Below are positions 16,659-25,299 of a stretch of 64,000 nucleotides of DNA, in pieces. Source of the DNA: Aestuariibaculum lutulentum (lineage in GTDB: Bacteria; Bacteroidota; Bacteroidia; Flavobacteriales; Flavobacteriaceae). The stretch is taken from the NCBI RefSeq assembly GCF_032926325.1, contig NZ_CP136709.1, forward strand, positions 3,690,501-3,754,500, given 5' to 3'. The notes under the pieces were generated by a model, which did no database searches, had not been told where the DNA came from, and was given only the letters and a program-made list of their open reading frames with translations. Both the position numbers and the translations under genes were made by a program. The stretch's first letter is position 1. The number at the start of each line of letters is the position of its first letter.

Positions 16659-16675
16659 TTAAAATCCTGACGAAA

Positions 16676-17650
16676 ATGAAAAATTTAAAATTCTTAAAAG
16701 TACTTATGTTATTAATGACTGTTGTTGTATTTTCATCGTGTAGTGATGACGATGATGACAAAATACAAGAGCCATTAAACATTGTTGAAATTGCTCAAGC
16801 CTCTCCAGAATTAAGTCTTCTGGTAGAAGCTGTTGTAAAAGCCGATTTAGTAGATGCGCTCTCTGCAGCTGGCGACAAAACAGTTCTGGCTCCTACCAAC
16901 ACCGCATTCTCTGCGTTTTTATCAGCCAAAGGCTTTGCTTCTTTAGATGCAGTACCTACAGCCGCTCTGACACAAATTTTACTAAATCACGTTATTGGCG
17001 GTTCTAATATTATGTCGTCTGACCTAATTGGAAATATGGGCTACACAAATACTTTGGCCGACGGTCCAAACAGTACAAAACTGAGTCTATATTACAACGG
17101 AACTTCAGGAGTGATGTTTAACGGGAGCTCATCGGTTACTATTCCAGACATTGAAGCATCTAATGGAATTATACACGTGGTAGATGCTGTTATTGATTTA
17201 CCAACCATAGCTACGTTTGCAACTTCTAATACGGCATTATCGACTCTTGTTGATGTTTTGGCTTACGCCGATTCAGGAGACCCAACGGTTCCTTACATTG
17301 ATACGGTTTCAGATGCAACTGCCGGACCATTTACTGTTTTTGCGCCTACCAACGATGCCTTTGTATCCTTATTAACAGAATTAAATGCAACCGCTTTAAC
17401 TGATATTTCAACCAGTACAGTAGACGCTGTATTACTGCACCATATTGTAAATGCAAATGTACAATCGTCGCAATTGGCTAGTGGAACTGTTTCAACACTT
17501 GGAGGCGATATTACAGCCGATGTTTCAGCTTTTACATTAACCGATGCTAACGGTCGTGTAAGTAATATTATAACTAGTCTAGTTGATATTCAAGCAACAA
17601 ACGGTGTTGTTCATGTTATTGATAAAGTAATTTTACCCGCTTTAAACTAA
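16676..17650 (+). CDS. Surface lipoprotein with two fasciclin (FAS1) domains
   Basis: A 324-residue lipoprotein with a lipobox ending at Cys22 (VFSSC). The Cys is followed by Ser and five Asp, which matches the lipoprotein export signal that sends Bacteroidetes lipoproteins to the cell surface. Two FAS1 domains follow (about 35-175 and 178-322), each with the H1 motif (TVLAPTNTAFSAF; FTVFAPTNDAFVSL) and the H2/YH-like motif (LLNHVIGG; LLHHIVNA) and closing IHVVDAVI / VHVIDKVI. FAS1 proteins mediate adhesion. The gene is single, with an elaborate palindromic control region upstream and a bidirectional terminator downstream, so it is likely under tight regulation. Confidence 0.94.
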   Translation: MKNLKFLKVLMLLMTVVVFSSCSDDDDDKIQEPLNIVEIAQASPELSLLVEAVVKADLVDALSAAGDKTVLAPTNTAFSAFLSAKGFASLDAVPTAALTQILLNHVIGGSNIMSSDLIGNMGYTNTLADGPNSTKLSLYYNGTSGVMFNGSSSVTIPDIEASNGIIHVVDAVIDLPTIATFATSNTALSTLVDVLAYADSGDPTVPYIDTVSDATAGPFTVFAPTNDAFVSLLTELNATALTDISTSTVDAVLLHHIVNANVQSSQLASGTVSTLGGDITADVSAFTLTDANGRVSNIITSLVDIQATNGVVHVIDKVILPALN

Positions 17651-17692
17651 GCAAATTGATTGATAGATGATGATAATCTTAGTATTATCTAA

Positions 17693-17724
17693 AAAGACCT
17701 TCTTAGCTAACTAAGGAGGTCTTT
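17693..17724. terminator. Bidirectional terminator between fasciclin and YwqK-like genes
   Basis: A 14-bp stem (AAAGACCTTCTTAG with CTAAGGAGGTCTTT, one G-T pair) around a CTAA loop. It lies between convergent genes with A/T runs on both sides. Confidence 0.8.
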
Positions 17725-17728
17725 AATT

Positions 17729-18400
17729 TTAATCGAAATTTTTCTGTTCTTTTAAAGCGCCGTTTTCATAATACTTCCAAACTCCAGATTTTTGTCCGTT
17801 TTTAAACTGCCCTTCTACTTCCGGTGTACCATCTAAAAAATAAACCACATAGGCCCCGTGCATTTCACCATTAAGATAATTAGCCCGATTAATTAATTTA
17901 TTATTTTCTGAATACGATAAAGACTCTCCATCAAGTTTACCAGCTTTATACATTTGCTTTTCAGCCATAATTCCATTATTATAATACACAACACGTTCAC
18001 CGTCTAACTCGCCTTTTGTATTATAATGCTCCAGAATTAAAAGCTTATCGTTATTTTTTTGATAATACTTCCATTCACCTATGTACAGTTTACCATCCAT
18101 TTTACCTTCACTAATCACTTTACCTGTAGAGGCATAAAAAATAACTTCGGCTATATTATTCTGTGGGTTGAATTGTTTGGTAGCGGTTAAAACAGCTTTA
18201 TTCCTAATATTTTTATAAAATTTAAAAAGCCCTGTTTCCTTTCCGTGGGTAAACTCACCTTCGTAACGCAAAATATCGGTTCCATCAAAATTTTTCTTCC
18301 AGATACCATCGCGTTTACCGTTAGCATCTAATTGATTTATGCTTTGCGCAGAAACGACAGACGACAGGAGAAGACCTAAACCAAAGTGTAATAATTTCAT
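17729..18400 (-). CDS. Secreted YwqK/MORN-like repeat protein
   Basis: A 223-residue protein with a signal peptide (MKLLHFGLGLLLSSVVSAQ) and repeated short beta-hairpin units of the type Y-x-x-G-[x]-x-x-G-x-W-K-Y-Y (for example GEWKYYQKNND, GERVVYYNNG, GESLSYSENN, GAYVVYFLDG, GVWKYYENG). This is the MORN-like repeat of proteins annotated as YwqK family. Despite that label, nothing suggests a toxin-antitoxin pair: there is no partner gene and the protein is exported. Role unknown, probably protein or envelope contact. Confidence 0.85.
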   Translation of the reverse strand: MKLLHFGLGLLLSSVVSAQSINQLDANGKRDGIWKKNFDGTDILRYEGEFTHGKETGLFKFYKNIRNKAVLTATKQFNPQNNIAEVIFYASTGKVISEGKMDGKLYIGEWKYYQKNNDKLLILEHYNTKGELDGERVVYYNNGIMAEKQMYKAGKLDGESLSYSENNKLINRANYLNGEMHGAYVVYFLDGTPEVEGQFKNGQKSGVWKYYENGALKEQKNFD

Positions 18401-18487
18401 AGTTGTAATTTTTATTATAATAGATTTTGGGGTTATTGAAATAACTACAAAACAACGAAAGTATTGTTTTTATACCTATAATAAAAC

Positions 18488-18521
18488 AAAAAAGCTGCCA
18501 TAAAATTATGACAGCTTTTTT
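18488..18521 (-). terminator. Terminator of the pyrG-yidC operon
   Basis: Long stem AAAAAAGCTG...CAGCTTTTTT with one mismatch near the loop and a T tract on the minus strand, 18 bases after the yidC stop. Confidence 0.85.
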
Positions 18522-18538
18522 AATATAATTGAAACTAA

Positions 18539-20434
18539 TTATTTGCGTTTTTGTTGCATTTGCTTTTGTTTTTCAGCTTCTTCCATCATTTGTTTCATTT
18601 TTTGCTGAAAACGACTTTCTTTCTTAGGCTTTTTCTTTTTCTCCTGCATCTCTGCATGTATTTTATCTTCGTCAAGAATAAAATTCTTAATCACTAAGAT
18701 AATTCCGATACTGATTAAGTTAGAAATAAAGTAATACAAACTTAATCCTGATGCATAGTTATTAAAGAAGAATAACATCATGATTGGTGAGAAATACATC
18801 ATATATTTCATCATTTTACCCATATCTGGCATGCCTTCCTGCTGTGGTTGTGTTGCCACTTGCTGTCCTGTTGTTAAACGCATATAGAAGAAAATGGCTA
18901 TAGACGCTAATAACGGGAATAAACTTACGTGATCACCGTAGAATGGAATCTTAAATGGTAATTCTGCAATAGTATCGTAAGACGATAAATCCTCTGCCCA
19001 AAGGAAGCTTTTTTGACGTAAATCGAAAGCCGATGGGAAGAACTGGAATAACGCATAGAATACAGGTAACTGAATTAATGCCGGTAAACATCCTGCCATT
19101 GGGCTCGCGCCTGCCTTAGTTTGTAACGCTAAGGTTTCTTGTTGCGCTTTCATTTTATTGTCTTTGTACTTCTCACGAATCGCATCTAATTCCGGCTTTA
19201 AAATTTTCATTTTTGCCTGAGACAAGAATTGCTTGTATTGTACAAACGACATTAATAATTTAATAGAAATCGTCATTACGATAATAGCAATACCGTATGG
19301 TAAGAAGCCACTTAAAAATGCGAAGAACGGAATAAATAAGTAACGGTTAATCCAACCGAAAATACCCCATCCAAGCGGTACGATTTCATCTAAATTTCTG
19401 TCGTATTTGTTTAATATTTTATAATCTGTTGGTCCGTAATACCAATCCATCGACTGACTTAACTCGCCACCTTTAAGTTCTAAAGGCATTTTAGCTGTAA
19501 AGGCTTTGGTGTAAACCGTATCAATATCTTCGTCTTGTACTAAATTACGAGACTCCAGACTTGCTGTTTTAATAGGTTCCTCTGACAATAAAACAGAAGT
19601 AAAGAAGTGTTGTTTAAACGCTACATAAGTTAAATCTTCAGCGGTATCATCACTTAATTCACGTTGACCTAAATAATTGTCTTTACCGTCTTCGTACTCA
19701 TAAACCACCTCTGTATATCTGTTTTCATAAGAAATACTTTTAGCATGACGGTAGGTTTTTAAATTCCAGTCTAGGTTAATGTCTTGCGAACTGTTAATGA
19801 TTTCACTTAATCCTTGAGAACGAATGGTGAAATTCATCATATAATCACCTTCTTTTAACTCATAACGGTATTCTAAAAACTTAGATTCTGATACTTTAAG
19901 TTTCATAGAAACCACCGTAACATCACCATTTTTAGTAATGCTTGGTGCAAAAAGTAAATCTTTGGTGTTTAATATTCTACTATCGGTTGTTCCGAAATTG
20001 ATATTAAAAGATGCGTTGTTATCTTTTATTAAATAGATAGGATTTCCTTTGAAATCTACAAACTCCTTTAATCTAACTTCTGAAAGATATCCGCCTTTGT
20101 TACTGAATTTTAAAGCTAATAAATCGCTTTCAACTAAAGTTTCTTCATTAGAAGTGTTAGATGCTGAATAAGCGAAAGCACCTAATTTATTTTTTAATGC
20201 TATTAACTTTAAAGAATCTGAAGCTGATGTTGCTGAAAAATCTTCGGCCGCTTCAACAAATGAAGCTTCCTTTTCTTTAGCTTTCTTCTCAGCTGCTACC
20301 TGTTCTTGCTTTGCTTTTTCCTGTGCTTCAAGTTCTTCAGGCGTTGGCTGGTTTTTCCAAAGCATGAACATTAAAATTCCGAAAATAAGTATAAAACCTA
20401 TTACCGAATTAAGATCTAATTTTTTTTCTTCCAT
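18539..20434 (-). CDS. yidC: Membrane protein insertase YidC
   Basis: A 631-residue insertase that places proteins into the inner membrane alone or with SecYEG. It has an N-terminal helix (about 8-24), a large periplasmic beta-domain (about 60-340), and the five-helix Oxa1 core starting near residue 360 (FLSGFLPYGIAIIVMTISIKLL). Core features are QYKQFLSQAKMKILKPELDAIREKYKDN and PMAGCLPALIQLPVFYALFQFF. The C-terminal tail is Lys/Gln/Met-rich (KKKKPKKESRFQQKMKQMM), a ribosome-binding type extension. It follows pyrG by 78 bases; an 11-bp hairpin lies in the gap and the operon terminator follows. Confidence 0.97.
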   Translation of the reverse strand: MEEKKLDLNSVIGFILIFGILMFMLWKNQPTPEELEAQEKAKQEQVAAEKKAKEKEASFVEAAEDFSATSASDSLKLIALKNKLGAFAYSASNTSNEETLVESDLLALKFSNKGGYLSEVRLKEFVDFKGNPIYLIKDNNASFNINFGTTDSRILNTKDLLFAPSITKNGDVTVVSMKLKVSESKFLEYRYELKEGDYMMNFTIRSQGLSEIINSSQDINLDWNLKTYRHAKSISYENRYTEVVYEYEDGKDNYLGQRELSDDTAEDLTYVAFKQHFFTSVLLSEEPIKTASLESRNLVQDEDIDTVYTKAFTAKMPLELKGGELSQSMDWYYGPTDYKILNKYDRNLDEIVPLGWGIFGWINRYLFIPFFAFLSGFLPYGIAIIVMTISIKLLMSFVQYKQFLSQAKMKILKPELDAIREKYKDNKMKAQQETLALQTKAGASPMAGCLPALIQLPVFYALFQFFPSAFDLRQKSFLWAEDLSSYDTIAELPFKIPFYGDHVSLFPLLASIAIFFYMRLTTGQQVATQPQQEGMPDMGKMMKYMMYFSPIMMLFFFNNYASGLSLYYFISNLISIGIILVIKNFILDEDKIHAEMQEKKKKPKKESRFQQKMKQMMEEAEKQKQMQQKRK

Positions 20435-20463
20435 GAATTCTGATTGTATCTAGTCTAATATTA

Positions 20464-20491
20464 AGAATGTTGGTCTTTCAACCAACATTCT
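20464..20491 (-). other. Hairpin in the pyrG-yidC intergenic region
   Basis: Perfect 11-bp arms AGAATGTTGGT / ACCAACATTCT with a 6-base loop and no T tract. It may stabilise the pyrG 3' end after cleavage, or attenuate read-through into yidC. Confidence 0.4.
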
Positions 20492-20512
20492 ATAGCAATA
20501 AGCTAACCAATA

Positions 20513-22153
20513 TTATTTTTGTGCCATTCTGGCACTTGATGTCTTCTTTTTATGGTTTAAAGCCGCTTTTACAAATCCTACGAATAATGGGTGTGGATTT
20601 GCAACGGTACTTTTATATTCCGGGTGGTATTGAACACCAACAAACCAAGGGTGAGTCGGGATTTCAACGATTTCTACCAATCCGGTTTCAGGGTTTAATC
20701 CTGTTGCTTTCATACCTGCGTCTTCAATGGCTTGTTTGTATTTACCATTGAACTCATAACGGTGACGGTGACGCTCTGAAATGTGTTCAGATTTGTAAAT
20801 ATCGCGAACGATACTTCCTAATTTTAAATCACAATCCCAAGCTCCTAAACGCATCGTTCCTCCTTTATCGGTAATGGTTTTTTGATCTTCCATTAAGTCG
20901 ATAACCGGGTTTGTTGTGTTAGGATTCATTTCAGTAGAATCGGCATCTTTTAAACCAAGTACATTTCTTGAGAACTCGATAACAGCCATTTGCATACCTA
21001 AACAAATACCAAAGTAAGGCACATTGTTTTCACGTACATACTGAACCGCATCAATTTTACCTTCAATACCACGCTCACCAAAACCTGGTGCTACAAGGAT
21101 ACCATCTAAATGACCTAATTTAATATCTACGTTATCTTTATTAATGTATTCTGAGTGTACTGACTCTACATTGACTTTTACTTCGTTAGCAGCACCTGCG
21201 TGGATGAAAGCTTCTAAAATAGATTTATAAGAATCCTGTAACTCTACGTATTTTCCAATTAAACCAATAGTAATCTCGGTTTTTGGATTTTTAAGACGTG
21301 TTAAGAACTCATTCCATTTAGAAATATCTGGTGTTGTAGATGCTAAACCTAATTTTTTAAGAACCACTTTATCTAAGCCTTCTTTCAACATTAAATTAGG
21401 TACATCGTAAATTGTTGAAGCATCAATAGATTGAATTACAGCTTCTTCTCTAACATTACAGAATAATGCCAGTTTACGACGAATATCTGATGGTAAATCA
21501 TGCTCTGTTCTACATACTAAAACATCGGCCTGTACTCCACTTTCCATCAATGTTTTTACACTGTGTTGTGTAGGTTTGGTTTTTAACTCACCAGCAGCCG
21601 CTAAATATGGTACTAAAGTTAAATGAATAACAATACCATTATCTTCACCTAAATCCCAACGTAACTGACGAACAGCTTCTACGTATGGTAAAGACTCGAT
21701 GTCACCAACAGTACCACCGATTTCTGTAATAATAATATCGTAATCTCCAGATTTTCCTAAAATCTGAATACGTTCTTTAATTTCATCGGTAATATGAGGA
21801 ACAACCTGAACTGTTTTCCCTAAAAACTCGCCACGACGTTCTTTTTGAATCACACTTTGGTAAATTCTACCTGTAGTAACGTTGTTAGCCTGGCTGGTAG
21901 GTACGTTTAAAAAACGCTCGTAGTGACCTAAATCTAAGTCAGTCTCAGCACCATCTTCCGTAACATAACACTCACCGTGTTCGTATGGGTTTAAGGTTCC
22001 TGGATCTACGTTAATGTATGGATCTAATTTTTGAATGGTTACCCTGTATCCTTGGGCCTGTAATAGCTTTGCAAGAGATGCTGCTATAATTCCTTTTCCT
22101 AATGATGATGTAACTCCTCCGGTTACGAAAATGTATTTTGCTGTACTTGTCAT
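20513..22153 (-). CDS. pyrG: CTP synthase
   Basis: A 546-residue enzyme that aminates UTP to CTP with glutamine. The N-terminal synthetase domain has the P-loop SSLGKGIIAASLAKLL (about 16-31), DPYINVDPGTLNPYEHGE and EIGGTVGDIES. The C-terminal class I glutaminase has the nucleophile Cys in FGICLGMQMA, and HPEY near the end. Length is standard. It is the first gene of the operon with yidC. A TAAATTTG box at 22174-22181 gives a leader of only about 15 bases. Confidence 0.98.
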   Translation of the reverse strand: MTSTAKYIFVTGGVTSSLGKGIIAASLAKLLQAQGYRVTIQKLDPYINVDPGTLNPYEHGECYVTEDGAETDLDLGHYERFLNVPTSQANNVTTGRIYQSVIQKERRGEFLGKTVQVVPHITDEIKERIQILGKSGDYDIIITEIGGTVGDIESLPYVEAVRQLRWDLGEDNGIVIHLTLVPYLAAAGELKTKPTQHSVKTLMESGVQADVLVCRTEHDLPSDIRRKLALFCNVREEAVIQSIDASTIYDVPNLMLKEGLDKVVLKKLGLASTTPDISKWNEFLTRLKNPKTEITIGLIGKYVELQDSYKSILEAFIHAGAANEVKVNVESVHSEYINKDNVDIKLGHLDGILVAPGFGERGIEGKIDAVQYVRENNVPYFGICLGMQMAVIEFSRNVLGLKDADSTEMNPNTTNPVIDLMEDQKTITDKGGTMRLGAWDCDLKLGSIVRDIYKSEHISERHRHRYEFNGKYKQAIEDAGMKATGLNPETGLVEIVEIPTHPWFVGVQYHPEYKSTVANPHPLFVGFVKAALNHKKKTSSARMAQK

Positions 22154-22467
22154 GATGCGCTTATAAACGCAGGCAAATTTACAAAATTTAAATAGTTATT
22201 ACCGAATAGTTTTTTAGTTATTTAACAGCTTATTATTAACAGCATCAGGAAATCAATTTTCAGCAAACTAAAATCTGATTAAAAATTTTAAAATTCTTTA
22301 AAGGATGCTTAAAATTTGAAGTTGAAAACCATCAATTTCTCATAAATTCAAACATTACAATAACTTAACATACTTATTAGCAACGCTTTAATTTAAAAGA
22401 ATTATTTTTACATAATACCTTGTAACCTACTTATAATCAAATAGGAACAACTAAAAATTCAGAAATC
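22154..22467. other. Intergenic region between pyrG and a divergent gene
   Basis: 314 bases of very AT-rich sequence. Apart from the pyrG -7 element near its left edge I see no ORF, repeat or strong hairpin. A promoter for the gene at 22468 must lie here, but no TAnnTTTG match stands out on the plus strand. Confidence 0.6.
22174..22181 (-). promoter_or_regulatory. -7 promoter element TAAATTTG for pyrG
   Basis: Exact consensus on the minus strand, followed by CC, 20 bases before the pyrG ATG. Confidence 0.5.
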
Positions 22468-22863
22468 ATGACCATTGAAAATACTGAAACCTTTTTAAAA
22501 AAGTTTGGTTATACCTTTACTCGAAATACAAATGAATTAACGGTTACTATACCCTTATCACAATCTATTACTATAGACTTTTCAAATCAGGAAACCGTTA
22601 ATATCACTAATAAATTAAATGCCTGGAATTGCCTAACCGGATTTATTAAACTGGAGCTTAAACATGCTTTTATACTCAACCTAATAATAGGCGTTATAAT
22701 AAGCATTGCTCTTTCGCTTTATGATTTAAAACTTGGTTTAGGTGTTTTTATAGCATGTTCGGTATGGTCTATTGTATGGGCCTTGACCTACAAAGCAAGA
22801 AGCGAACGCTTCAAGCAATTTTTGTTAAAGTGGAGTCAGCAGTACTCTAATGTTACGGTTTAG
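22468..22863 (+). CDS. Hypothetical two-helix membrane protein
   Basis: A 131-residue protein. Residues 1-65 are soluble, with two to three beta-strands (NELTVTIPLSQSITIDF). Two transmembrane helices (about 68-85 and 90-108) and a basic C-terminal tail (ARSERFKQFLLKW) follow. I do not recognise the family. The shape, a cytoplasmic head with a helical hairpin, is common in small membrane proteins of unknown role. Its end overlaps the DUF3820 gene on the other strand by 11 bases. Confidence 0.7.
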   Translation: MTIENTETFLKKFGYTFTRNTNELTVTIPLSQSITIDFSNQETVNITNKLNAWNCLTGFIKLELKHAFILNLIIGVIISIALSLYDLKLGLGVFIACSVWSIVWALTYKARSERFKQFLLKWSQQYSNVTV

Positions 22864-23083
22864 GGTACTGCTTTCTAATGTTTCGGATTAATTCTTCTAA
22901 TCCGTTTAATTTTAATTCATATACCTGAGTGAGCATATCACCAAGTTTCCCTTTAGGAAAGCCTTTTTGATGATACCAAACAATATAATGCTCAGGTAAA
23001 TCTATTAAGTAGCGATCTTTATACTTACCGTAAGGCATTTTGGTATGTGCCAGGTCTATTAAAAACTTGTTATCTGTAAGCAT
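22853..23083 (-). CDS. DUF3820 family protein
   Basis: A 76-residue protein with the DUF3820 signature MPYGKYKDRYLIDLPEHYIVWYHQKGFPKGKLGDML. The family is small and soluble, and is sometimes called a putative quorum-sensing-regulated virulence factor on the basis of one Pseudomonas homologue. It follows the LysM protein gene by 17 bases and so belongs to the same transcript. There is no signal peptide. The function is not established. Confidence 0.88.
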   Translation of the reverse strand: MLTDNKFLIDLAHTKMPYGKYKDRYLIDLPEHYIVWYHQKGFPKGKLGDMLTQVYELKLNGLEELIRNIRKQYPKP

Positions 23084-23100
23084 AAATCTCGTTTTATAAA

Positions 23101-25023
23101 CTACTCTACAACTACAATATTTAAATTATCGTACTTAACCACATAAACCGCATTATTGTAATATCCGCCAACAAGTTCTTTATTATAAGCAAACTTGTTT
23201 TCAACATATTCTGTAAGTGGCGACTGGTTTACCGAAGTATATAAATTTTCTGAAGTTACTAATCGTAACACCACATCCATCGTTAAGTCGAAACCTTTTA
23301 CAGCACGTTTATTAGGTGTTAAGCCATACTTCTTTTCATACGCTTTTACAAAAGAATTATTGTCACTTTCACTATAACTTTTTGCTGTTGTTGCATAATG
23401 AAAATGTAATCTGGATAATTGGTCGTTAGACACCTCGTCTCCTTCAAAAGCTTCATTGAAATTCGTTGTTACTAAAATAATTTCAATGCCTGAATTTCCA
23501 TTCTTAGCTTGATTAAGAGAAGCTAAAATACTGGTTGCATTAGATGCTAAACCTTCACTTTGCGTTTCTAAAAACACATAGTTTTTTCCTGGTTTCAATA
23601 CACTTTGCACATCCCCAACCATGATGTAATTGGCGTCTTTGCCTTCTTTATCTTTTCTCGAAAACACTAATCGCGCATAAGTAAATTCACTTTTCAACTC
23701 ATTAGCTATCGCAGAATTTTTAGTATCAGAAATCACTACAATATTTTTATCAGCTGAGTCTGACTTAACATAATTAATGATTTTCGATTTCAATAATTTA
23801 TCTGAAGGTCTTGATTGGAACACATTATCGTACAATCTTAAATCCGTTCCAATTGGCGATACAATTGGTGTATTATATTGTTTTAATTCTGTTGCTGCTT
23901 TTTCAAATGTATTAGACGTTAACGGTCCGATAACAGCATCAACAGATTCAAAATCATTATTATTAATAATTCTTGCCACCTCACTTACTTCATGCTTGGT
24001 ATCGTAAACATCAACTTTTAAGGAAACTCCAAGTTTTTTTAAAGAATCAACCGCCATCAATACCCCAGAATGAAAATCCAATGAAGCGTTTAAATACGGA
24101 TCTTTTTTAATACTACGCTTGGTATCTGCCACAGAATCGTAATCGACACGATTTAAACGAAACGGCAACATTACTGCAATATGCTTAGTACTAAAATCTG
24201 ATATTTTATTATTTAAAGCCACTGGTTTTACCTCGTTAGCAGATGCTCCATTTACCGTAGCCGAATAAGGTACTTTTAAAATCATACCTTCTTTAAGTCC
24301 GGTTTCTTTTAGTTCCGGATTTAAAGTTTCTAAAGCTTCCTGGTCTAATCCTAACTTTATATTTAATCGGTAAAAGCCTTCCTTTGGTAAAACTTTATAA
24401 TAACTGTATTGTTCATCTACCGATTTCTGGTCCTTATTTTCAATATTCGGTACATAAACCTGCTGACCTACCTGAAGCGAATCGCCTAAATTAGGGTTCA
24501 ACTCTTCAAATTCTTTTAAAGTGATACCAAATTTATATGCTACTCGCCATTTTCCTTCTTTTGGTTGAACGATATACGTTGTTACAGCATCGCTTTCTTT
24601 TGTTTTTCGTGTTACTTTATATACCGGTATTTGAAGTTTATCACCCTTTCGTAAAGGCTCGGCATATAAAAACTTGTTGTGCTTTTTTATGTCTTCTTCA
24701 GATACTTCATATTCTTTAGCCAAGCTATACAAAGTCTCTTTTTTACCAACACGGTGCGGTTTAAACCCTACCAACTCTTTAGTTTCCGCAACCTCTGGTT
24801 TATTGGCTTTAGAAATTGGTATAATTAATATCGTATTAGGTTTTAATTCCTTTTTAGCATCAGGATTAAGCGCATAAATCTGTGACGGCGTTACATAATA
24901 CTGCTTAGCAAGCGCCTCTACTGTTTCTCCCTTTTTAACCTGGTGTGTACTAAAATTTTGTGCGTTTGCCGTATTTATACCAAATAAAACTGCAAAACCT
25001 AAAACGGAAAGATGTTTAAACAT
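23101..25023 (-). CDS. Periplasmic protein with four LysM domains and a PBP1-type ligand-binding domain
   Basis: A 640-residue secreted protein with a signal peptide (about 1-21). It carries four LysM repeats: near 26-70 (HQVKKGETVEALAKQYYV), 80-125 (HRVGKKETLYSLAKEYEV), 145-195 (YIVQPKEGKWRVAYKFGI) and 205-250 (KVLPKEGFYRLNIKLGL). A type 1 periplasmic-binding domain fills residues about 270-640 (HIAVMLPFRLNRVDYDS ... DAVIGPLTSNTFEKAATELKQYNTPIVSPIGT). LysM binds peptidoglycan and the second domain resembles amino-acid or LpoA-type receptors. By analogy it may tether to the wall and regulate envelope synthesis; that is inference. It follows guaA but is separated by a terminator. Confidence 0.88.
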   Translation of the reverse strand: MFKHLSVLGFAVLFGINTANAQNFSTHQVKKGETVEALAKQYYVTPSQIYALNPDAKKELKPNTILIIPISKANKPEVAETKELVGFKPHRVGKKETLYSLAKEYEVSEEDIKKHNKFLYAEPLRKGDKLQIPVYKVTRKTKESDAVTTYIVQPKEGKWRVAYKFGITLKEFEELNPNLGDSLQVGQQVYVPNIENKDQKSVDEQYSYYKVLPKEGFYRLNIKLGLDQEALETLNPELKETGLKEGMILKVPYSATVNGASANEVKPVALNNKISDFSTKHIAVMLPFRLNRVDYDSVADTKRSIKKDPYLNASLDFHSGVLMAVDSLKKLGVSLKVDVYDTKHEVSEVARIINNNDFESVDAVIGPLTSNTFEKAATELKQYNTPIVSPIGTDLRLYDNVFQSRPSDKLLKSKIINYVKSDSADKNIVVISDTKNSAIANELKSEFTYARLVFSRKDKEGKDANYIMVGDVQSVLKPGKNYVFLETQSEGLASNATSILASLNQAKNGNSGIEIILVTTNFNEAFEGDEVSNDQLSRLHFHYATTAKSYSESDNNSFVKAYEKKYGLTPNKRAVKGFDLTMDVVLRLVTSENLYTSVNQSPLTEYVENKFAYNKELVGGYYNNAVYVVKYDNLNIVVVE

Positions 25024-25230
25024 TTAATCTATTTTTATTTTGTTAAGGATAGGTATACCTCTATTTAGATACACTTCTTTTCTTTTTAGTCACATATAAT
25101 ATGCCAAAATTGAAAACCCGTGATTAACAATATTATATAAAACTCCTATTATATACGTTTAGTATTTACAAATAAGATACCGCTAAACTAAAAATATTGT
25201 TTGTAAAAATGACAAACTACTTAAAAAATT

Positions 25231-25275
25231 AATGGTTTGTATCGAATTAACAAACGTAACCCAATACAAACCATT
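25231..25275 (-). terminator. Terminator of guaA
   Basis: Perfect 12-bp arms AATGGTTTGTAT / ATACAAACCATT with a 21-base loop, followed on the minus strand by AATTTTTTAA. It lies 25 bases after the guaA stop and separates guaA from the LysM gene. Confidence 0.7.
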
Positions 25276-25299
25276 TTATTTAGTTTTACGAAATGAGAA

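Noticed and set aside
17729..18400. Toxin-antitoxin system suggested by the YwqK label
   Set aside because: The protein has a signal peptide and no adjacent toxin gene; the label is inherited from annotation of the repeat family.
25251..25258. TACGTTTG as a promoter for the LysM gene
   Set aside because: It lies inside the loop of the guaA terminator and about 230 bases from the gene start, so the match is probably chance.
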